DNA from: Siphonodentalium dalli
Taxonomy: Eukaryota > Mollusca > Scaphopoda > Gadilida > Siphonodentaliidae
Direction: 5' to 3'
DNA length: 64,000 nucleotides
NCBI GenBank assembly: GCA_032622095.1
Contig: CP136062.1
Location: 53,859,849 to 53,923,848 of the forward strand
The position numbers and the translations under genes are program-made. The stretch's first letter is position 1; every line of letters begins with the position of its first letter. The notes beneath the pieces were generated by a model. It did not search any database, was not told the origin of the DNA, and was given only the letters and a program-made list of their open reading frames with translations. Shown here in pieces: positions 57,623 through 64,000 of the stretch.

Positions 57623-57959
57623 TACCGCTATACTTAAAGTAATTGACCACCAGCAACGTGGTGTCACCCCGTTAATACTGCGGTACTATACCGCGGTATC
57701 CTCCAATACCGCGGTACTGATACCGCTTGTTAACGTATGTGGGAGTAAATACCTCCCCTCAAAGTGTTCCATGAAAATCACTGCGGTATTCAAAAAAATT
57801 AATGCGGTGCCCGCTAAAAGACCGCGGTATCATCGCCCAATACCGTAATTCCACTGCCATGACCGCCTCGATACAGCTACCGTTTATTACCGGTATCACC
57901 GTGGTCATGACCGGGGTATCACCCCGTTTTTCTGGTCAATTACTTTGAGAATAGCGGTA
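57623..57959. mobile_element. Palindrome-rich MITE, second copy
   Basis: Twin of 48476-48812 with one substitution noted ('cctccaatacc' for 'cctcaaatacc'). Confidence 0.8.
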
Positions 57960-58549
57960 GTCAGGCTACGCGCGGGAGAAAATAGGGGTTGATACGATAG
58001 TCCAAAATAAATTTGTCAGGTGATAATGACCAATGTTGACCTATAAAGTAACGCGACTATACTGTCGCATAATTATCAGGTGTAACCGGTCAAATATGAA
58101 CTCTAGTGACCAATATAGAACAGGTCAGAAAACATTCGCAGGGCCCTAATTGGCCTAAAATTTATTTAACACTCCATTTGCCATTATTGGCATTAAAATT
58201 GATTTATGTCGATAAAACTGTCATTTTTCAAAATTTTAAGCTGAGACTTGGAGTGTGTTGGTGGGATAGATACATATTCGTAAAATGACAGAGTACAGCA
58301 CGCAATTATGTTTTAGATGGAAGAAATGAATTTTTTTCAATGATAAAATTTAACATGGAAATTTGAATTTACCATTAACATCGATTTATGTCGATAAAAC
58401 TGTCATTTTTCAAACTTTTAGGCTGAGACTTGGTGTATGTGCGTGTGATACATATATGTTCCTAAAATGACCGAGTCCAGCGCGTAATTATGTTTTAGAT
58501 GGAAGAAATTGAATTTGACATTTTCACAATAACACGCCAATTCCGAATC

Positions 58550-60539
58550 CAGATGACCTACTTGCAGACGAGCGCTCGTTAATATTCATGCCAAGAAATA
58601 CAGGCGTCAAACTCATCTTTTTGGAAGGTTAATCCGATATACACATATTGAAATAATCCTTCCAGAACACCTTCCAAGATATAGAAGAATATTTTAATAG
58701 ATTAGGACGCCAAAACAGTCGTAATGAAAGAATTAAAATGCACATCGCGTCCGCTTCGATTGTCATCGGCATTGGAAAATTAGACCATTGTATCTGTTTT
58801 GCGCATGCGCAAGTCACTTTCCATATATGGGATTTGTGTTAACATGATCACCGATCAACCCATTAACCAACAAATTACCACGCAATTATCTTAGCATAAA
58901 AATATATTGTAATTTATGCAACTACGACCCTGGTAACCCTGATAACTAATAAAATATACCGGCCAATTCATTTTAAGATCGTTATTTCACTTTGCTTTAA
59001 GCATAAATACACTCTTAAACGCACATAAACGACCCATTGGCGTTAAAATTAAATATACTCGGTATTTATTATATTAGTTTTTTATTGCTCAGTATAGAGT
59101 TAGACCCTTGACACCTGTCAATATATTTGGGCTGAATTCATATGATGCGGTATTATTCCTCGAAATAAACAACAAAGCAGTCGTTACTTCGAAATGTCGT
59201 TTGGGCTAACATTTACACAAATCCTTCGCGTGTTCTCCTCAATTGGCACGCATGTTCTCAGTCGACACACAGGTTATCCCAGAAAGTCGTGTGAAATAAA
59301 CACCCAAGGTTTGGGTGAAATGAAGACTTAGAAGTATACAACGCAATTTACGGGTAAGCGCGAGTAGCTATCGCCGAGAAGATGACCATTGGAAACTAAT
59401 GAAGGACGCTATATGAGAAGAGAAACATATAGAAGACATATAAGGATGACCCTCGCCTGATTACTCTAGGTACGCCCAGATTGATGTGCCGTGAAATACG
59501 CCCTGGGCTAACCAAATCCCAACTGCGTATAAAGTTACAGGAAATGTGGTACTCGATGTCCAGTTCTCAGCGAGCAGCAAGCAGTGACCAACGGCTCTCA
59601 TGGCGATAAGAAGACAACTAGGATCACCCACCAGAAACATGGATAGGAATACATGGTAATCACTACAATCTTGTATTTATAACAACGCTACCCCGATATA
59701 GCAACGAAGAAGAGAAGCAGACGACAGGCCGACGAACTCAACTGGATATCAACCACGCAGACGACGAGCAGACACGCCCAACTTATGAGAACGCGAGTAG
59801 ACCCCTCCCGAGCAAATGGCAGGAAGACGACCACAACTAGGAGGAGCCAGATGCCGACGAAGAAATACCATTGACTTGTTTGTTATTAAATAATCAAATC
59901 GTTTTGATTGTCTAAGCGTTATATGTACCCCGTCCTGGCACACTGGATCAAAGTGGGTCTACATACCACATTTGAGTTTGATCGGTAGAGTAGTTTTCGA
60001 TTCTATAAGACACATATATACATGCACACAGACAGACAGGCAGACAGAAATTCCAAGATATAAAATAGGTAAGATATCGGAGCCTCGATATGTTATGATA
60101 AGAGTGGCGTTGTAATCATATGATGGTCATAATATATATAATGTAGTACCATCAAAGTAATATTTTGTGTTCACAAATTGATTGGTTGTAATTTGTGAAA
60201 ACACATGTACCAAATCAGTTGTAGTTCCCGATACGACAGCGATTTGTACTCTAGTATACATGTACATAATTTACAAACATACAATGTATTGATTAACTTT
60301 GCAAAGGCAAGACTTAGTGCTCGTCGATTTAATACACCAACTACCGAGTGGGTGGCTCTGATAAGCGATCGTTCTCAATTTACGATTGGCTAAGCCATGC
60401 CATGATACAACGGTAGTAAATCGTTCACATGCGATATATCGCCCGATTTTTGTTAGCTCATAGTTTCAAACGATTGGCGATATCACTAACCACAAAATGA
60501 TAGCGCGCCTTGTATCTTTCCCTTACTAATTGTGTGTCA
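58550..60539. other. No gene recognised, 2 kb
   Basis: Unique sequence after the duplication. At 60000-60075 a 'cacatatatacatgcacacagacagacaggcagacag' type run (a CAGA-rich microsatellite) follows 'gagtttgatcggtagagtag', which looks like an old repeat tail. No coding similarity was seen. Confidence 0.4.
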
Positions 60540-61749
60540 ACTGTTGAATTCTTAACGTGGACTGCACTGGTCTTTTGTCCAGTACTTTGTATATGAGTGA
60601 ATTTTTTAGGGAACTTGATATAGACATATGTGGAGTATCGGAGCACTGTCTACACAATCACAATACTCATATCATCAATACGATAAACTCTAATTACAGT
60701 TATCAGGTGGTATGCGATTACTCACAACGCTTACCAATGCAACGAGGTCGATTCAAAGGTGGAATATTGTTAATGTGGAAAGCAAAATACAACGATTGCA
60801 TTACAGTTCTCGATTTAAATGATGACAGGATATGTGGTATCCAATTAAAATTTCAGATAGCACATTTTGGTATATATTCCAGGTCTACTTCCCCTCTACG
60901 AACTACACAGACACCTTTACACAGAATACCTACAGAAGCTAAAGGACATTCGCGATATTTTCTCGGTCCTTAGTCAAGTGATTTTCATGGGTGATTTTAA
61001 TGGAAATATCAACAAACGTAGCTCGCCCAATCTTGAATTTACAGAATGCATTCAAAGATGTAAATTGATCTCTATAAACAGCAACGCTATTTGCAGAGGG
61101 CCACAATCGACTTTCGTACACGCGATCGGTGGCGTCAGAACAAAAATTGATAACATCATTATGTCGTTGCATAGTATACATAGGATATATCATGCAGAAG
61201 TACTAGATGACTCCGCACTGAACGTTTCCAACCACCGACCGATATTCATGAGACTGGAATGTAACCAAGAGGCGCAATACGAATCAGAACCAGACTCGAA
61301 GCCTCTCAATTACAATTATAATTGGGAAATGATACAAACATCACCTGAAATCATCATTAATTACTAGGCGCTGTTGAACTCAAAAATTTAGTACTGCCCA
61401 ATTGACAGTGTTGAGAACCTTAATCAGTGCTACGATCGCCTAGTCGGAACCATACACGAAGCTGCGCGAGAAACAATCCCTACCGACACTTTAAACCATT
61501 TTGGGATAACACATTAACTTTGTACATAAAGATATGAAAATGAATAGGCGCGCATGGCTCGCCGCCGGTAGACCCGCGACACAAAATACCAAATATATCA
61601 GAGATACAAGGAATCAAAACGTCTATTTCGTCAGCGACTCAGACAATCTAATGTGAAACATCTTCGCGATGTCGACCAAAAGCTCGACAAATTGGCCGAA
61701 GTTGACATCAAAAAATATGTTAGAGAGTTTAACAAGAGACCCTCCAGTA
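60540..61749 (+). pseudogene. LINE ORF2 relic: endonuclease and linker, 5' part
   Basis: Two overlapping frames (60557-60973, then 60867-61367) give an APE-type endonuclease: 'FRELDIDICGVSEHCL', 'GGILLMW', then 'VIFMGDFNGNINKR' with the GDFN catalytic motif, 'STFVHAIGGVRTKIDNI', and 'NVSNHRPIF', where the usual SDH motif reads SNH, losing an acidic residue. Beyond a stop at 61365 the linker continues through 'DSVENLNQCYDRLVGTIHEA' and, in another frame, 'DKLAEVDIKKYVREFNKRPS' to 61747. Frameshifts near 60890 and 61500 and the altered motif show it is inactive. The 5' end is truncated. It continues at 63484. Confidence 0.87.
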
Positions 61750-62184
61750 GGTTACAGTGGTGTAAATAGGGTTGGGAGTGACATCTAGCGAGAGAATAAC
61801 ATGGGCCCTGATTGGGCCCTGATTGGTCAATAGCCGTGTGCGCTTTTTGCATACAAAATAATCATCACACCTCTTCCCTATAATTTCACATAGGTAAAAT
61901 ACTCATTAGCACAGGAATTAACTCTTTGTAGTGAAGTTTGAAATTTTTGGTGCGGTCTAAAATATGACAGTATTTTTTTATGGGGGTCTGACACTAGTTA
62001 CGAAAACACAACACTTAAAGGCGAATTCCCTGCTAGACAGACATGATTTATTTTGCGTAAAAGTTTTCCTAAATGTCATTTTTTCAGATTTAAAGAAAAG
62101 TTTGGATCCAAAATTGTTACTGCCAACAGTATACGCTAAAACGTTAGCACTGAGGCCTGTGGAACACTTTACACCAGTGTAACC
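61750..62184. mobile_element. MITE copy 1 (GGTTACAGTGG ends, TA-flanked)
   Basis: A 435-bp element from 'GGTTACAGTGGTGTAAA' to 'TTTACACCAGTGTAACC', with TA directly on both sides (61748-61749 and 62185-62186). TA duplication with such ends fits a Tc1/mariner-type MITE. It aligns along its whole length with 63079-63483. Confidence 0.85.
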
Positions 62185-63078
62185 TAAAGGGAAACAATTA
62201 GCTTTTTGGAATTTGTTATTCCTGGGAGTCACTTTAAAGTATGTTATTGCATTTCTCACAGCCTGATCTTTCAGTCCAATGAATCTCTCATCCACGGTGT
62301 GGCTATTCTTGTGGCTGATGTCTTCTTTCACTTACATCAGCCAAAAAAATAGTATGATTTTTCATAAAAAATGCCAATTTTTCAAGGTATTTAAAAAAAA
62401 ATTTCAAGGTGGTAATAGTCACATAATAATTCAAATGACCCATAACATGAGCATGTCAATGACAAAATATCAATTGTTATAAGAAGCTAATCTAACCAGC
62501 ATTTTATAGCCAGTGATATACAGATATATATGATAAAAGTGTGCCATTTCCACTGTTGGGTATGGCCATTTGAAGGTTAATAGCACTAAAACTGGGACAC
62601 ATTTAAGAAAATGCTTCAGCAGTTCAAAGAGAGCATATCTTTGTTCAAATAATTCAATATACACCCAAATCCAGTTATCTTGGATCACCCTTGCAGACCT
62701 AAACATGTCATATTTTAGTCTTCCATGTAGAGATAAAGTCGTGCGCTTGATGCTCAGCTGATCAGATCTGGACTCAATGACCTCACATCACCAGAAGTCC
62801 TCCATTGGAAAGAATCTTGCAATTGTACAGTCTTCAATAGCTGATCCAAGTTTTCAACGCCAAACCCATAAAACGGTGTGAAAATGGGACCTGAACATGA
62901 CTGGTGGTGGAAACTTTTTCTTTTTTGATGAAATATTTGTTAAAGGGTTAACTTATTTGTGATAAACAAAGAACCACAGAAGTGATATTGTTTTTGAACA
63001 AATTATTTCCATTGATGGGTAATTCTGAAGAAATGTAGGGAGTTACAATTATTCCGTGATAAACGGGCTGTCGCTTAA

Positions 63079-63483
63079 GGTTACACTGGTGTGAATAGGG
63101 TTCGGAGTGACATATATAGGAGAGAATAAAATAGACACTAGGCCCTGATGGGTCAATAGCATTTTGTGCTTTTTGCATAAAAACACCATTACACCTCTTC
63201 CCTATGATTTACCATAGGTAAAATAGCCATTGGCACAAACATTAACCCTTTGTTTTGAAATTGTTGGTGTCGTCTAAAATATGACAGTATTTTTTATGGG
63301 ATTCTGACACTATTTACGAAAACACAAGATTTAGACGGACATGATTTTTGTTCATATAAAGTTTTCCCAAATGTCAATTTTCCAGATTAAAAGAAAATTT
63401 TGGACCCAAAATTTATATTGCCAACAGTATACGCTAAAACGTTAGAACTGAGGCCTATGGAAAACATTTACACCAGTGTAACC
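63079..63483. mobile_element. MITE copy 2 (GGTTACACTGG ends)
   Basis: A 405-bp element from 'GGTTACACTGGTGTGAA' to 'TTTACACCAGTGTAACC', a same-orientation relative of copy 1 at roughly 80-85% identity with indels. Shared landmarks include 'atgacagtattttt', 'cacctcttccctat' and 'ccaacagtatacgctaaaac'. Confidence 0.85.
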
Positions 63484-63740
63484 AGAAGAGGGGCGCCATC
63501 CAATAACTTATTTGAAATTAATGGCTCTATACTGAGGGAACCGGCACAAATAATTGACGTGTGGGCTGATTATGTAGAGACAATTTATTCTCCGCTTGAT
63601 GATGGCACATTCATCACTTCCCATTTTCAATCTGTAAATTCCCGATGCACGGATCTATGCAATCGCGAAGACCCTTCTGGTCTTGATTTATTGCTTATGT
63701 ATTGTATCACCGAGGAAGAGGCCACATTATAGTCCTACGC
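63484..63740 (+). pseudogene. LINE ORF2 relic, continuation after insert
   Basis: The frame 'RRGAPSNNLFEINGSILREP' followed by 'VWADYVETIYSPLDDGTF' (63490-63630) is the linker between endonuclease and reverse transcriptase of the LINE begun at 60540. It ends in a stop at 63730, after 'CITEEEATL'. No reverse-transcriptase core is visible before the window ends. Confidence 0.8.
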
Positions 63741-64000
63741 ACATCAGGCATATATTTCTGCAAACTTTACGGACTCTTATAAAGACGATTATATTGCCAC
63801 ACTGATCGTGTAATTTTGATGATCAAAACACTACAATAATTATGTGTTCGTTGCCACAGTCGTGTTATAATTGTAACATTTAAAAATTTATACCTATGTA
63901 TCTATACCATCATAATGCTGTGTTTACGCTATAATTGACTTTGCTTGCACAATTTATACATAATCGCTCGCAACCGGCGAAACAATTATATGCACTATCG
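63741..64000. other. Window end, nothing recognised
   Basis: AT-rich sequence without recognisable coding. The LINE might continue in decayed form. Confidence 0.3.

Larger units (their letters stand above)
49404..58549 (+). repeat. Segmental tandem duplication, copy 2
   Basis: Near-identical copy of 40257-49402, starting inside the left end of the TTAA element and ending 'cacgccaattccgaatc' at 58549, after which the sequence is unique. Substitutions are scattered rather than clustered, and length polymorphisms are at homopolymers and short indels, the pattern expected for two alleles or for a very recent duplicate. Confidence 0.97.
61750..63483. mobile_element. Composite of two direct MITEs inside a LINE
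   Basis: MITE copies at 61750-62184 and 63079-63483 in the same orientation enclose 894 bp. The whole block interrupts LINE ORF2 exactly: the left flank ends 'AACAAGAGACCCTCCAGTA', the right resumes 'AGAAGAGGGGCGCC', and with one TA site the frame is continuous. The right flank lacks the T of the expected TA, a one-base loss. The inner right end of copy 1 has TA but the inner left end of copy 2 has AA. The enclosed DNA has minus-strand open frames ('MFRSARVIQDNWIWVYIELF', and 'DERFIGLKDQAVRNAITYFK') that I cannot identify. Confidence 0.75.

Noticed and set aside
61750-63483. A small LTR retrotransposon (two direct ~420-bp repeats around an interior)
   Set aside because: Each repeat has its own 17-bp terminal inverted repeats and copy 1 has its own TA flanks. 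There is no TG...CA LTR structure and no primer-binding site that I can see, so two MITEs is the better explanation.

Overview
This is eukaryotic, AT-rich, repeat-dominated DNA, most likely from a lophotrochozoan and probably a mollusc. That assignment is an inference from the mixture of degenerate non-LTR retrotransposons, a tRNA-derived SINE, TTAA-flanked DNA elements and tandem arrays built on a 'ccaagatggc' core; no host gene settles it. I find no intact protein-coding gene, no rRNA or tRNA gene, no operon-like layout and no CRISPR array. Nearly every recognisable protein fragment is a transposon relic carrying stops and frameshifts, so the window reads as an intergenic or very long intronic transposon graveyard with several young insertions.

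Layout. 0-7 kb: a large inverted repeat (61-250 / 1262-1463), short-repeat clusters, hairpin elements at 4.6-5.0 kb, and one copy of a ~490-bp dispersed repeat (5413-5907; second copy 21706-22178). 7.0-8.9 kb: minus-strand LINE reverse-transcriptase relic, broken by a TTAA-flanked element (7276-7794) and by a 3' tail insertion ending in (TCTTA)n. 9071-14570: a 5.5-kb foldback element made of ~178-bp subunits arranged in higher-order blocks, inverted about a centre near 12376, with matching termini and an 8-bp target-site duplication. 15-17.2 kb: minus-strand ORF1-like relic interrupted by a piggyBac-type MITE at TTAA. 17.7-18.8 kb: LINE C-terminus ending in an (ATG)n tail. 22.6-25.6 kb: nested inverted repeats. 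25.6-30.2 kb: relics of at least three LINE types. 31.06-33.81 kb: candidate element bounded by inverted clusters of a 'gacgtttcggcac' motif.

40257-58549 is a ~9.15-kb direct tandem duplication with only about twenty substitutions and a few indels between copies. Each copy contains a TTAA-flanked, Kolobok-like element with a half THAP zinc-finger ORF, a six-unit ~160-bp tandem array, a tRNA-derived SINE, a 235-bp MITE with 6-bp target duplications, three tandem hairpin MITEs and a palindrome-rich 337-bp MITE. It is either a very recent segmental duplication or two haplotypes falsely assembled end to end.

60.5-63.7 kb: plus-strand LINE ORF2 relic (endonuclease plus linker) split by a 1.73-kb composite of two direct ~420-bp MITE copies; the LINE reading frame resumes across the insert.

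Nothing here acts as a pathway. The interest lies in transposon architecture: the foldback element, the TTAA elements with a recurrent 'AACGCTCTTTATT' motif, the composite MITE and the recent duplication. All identities and boundaries were judged by eye; alignments were not run.
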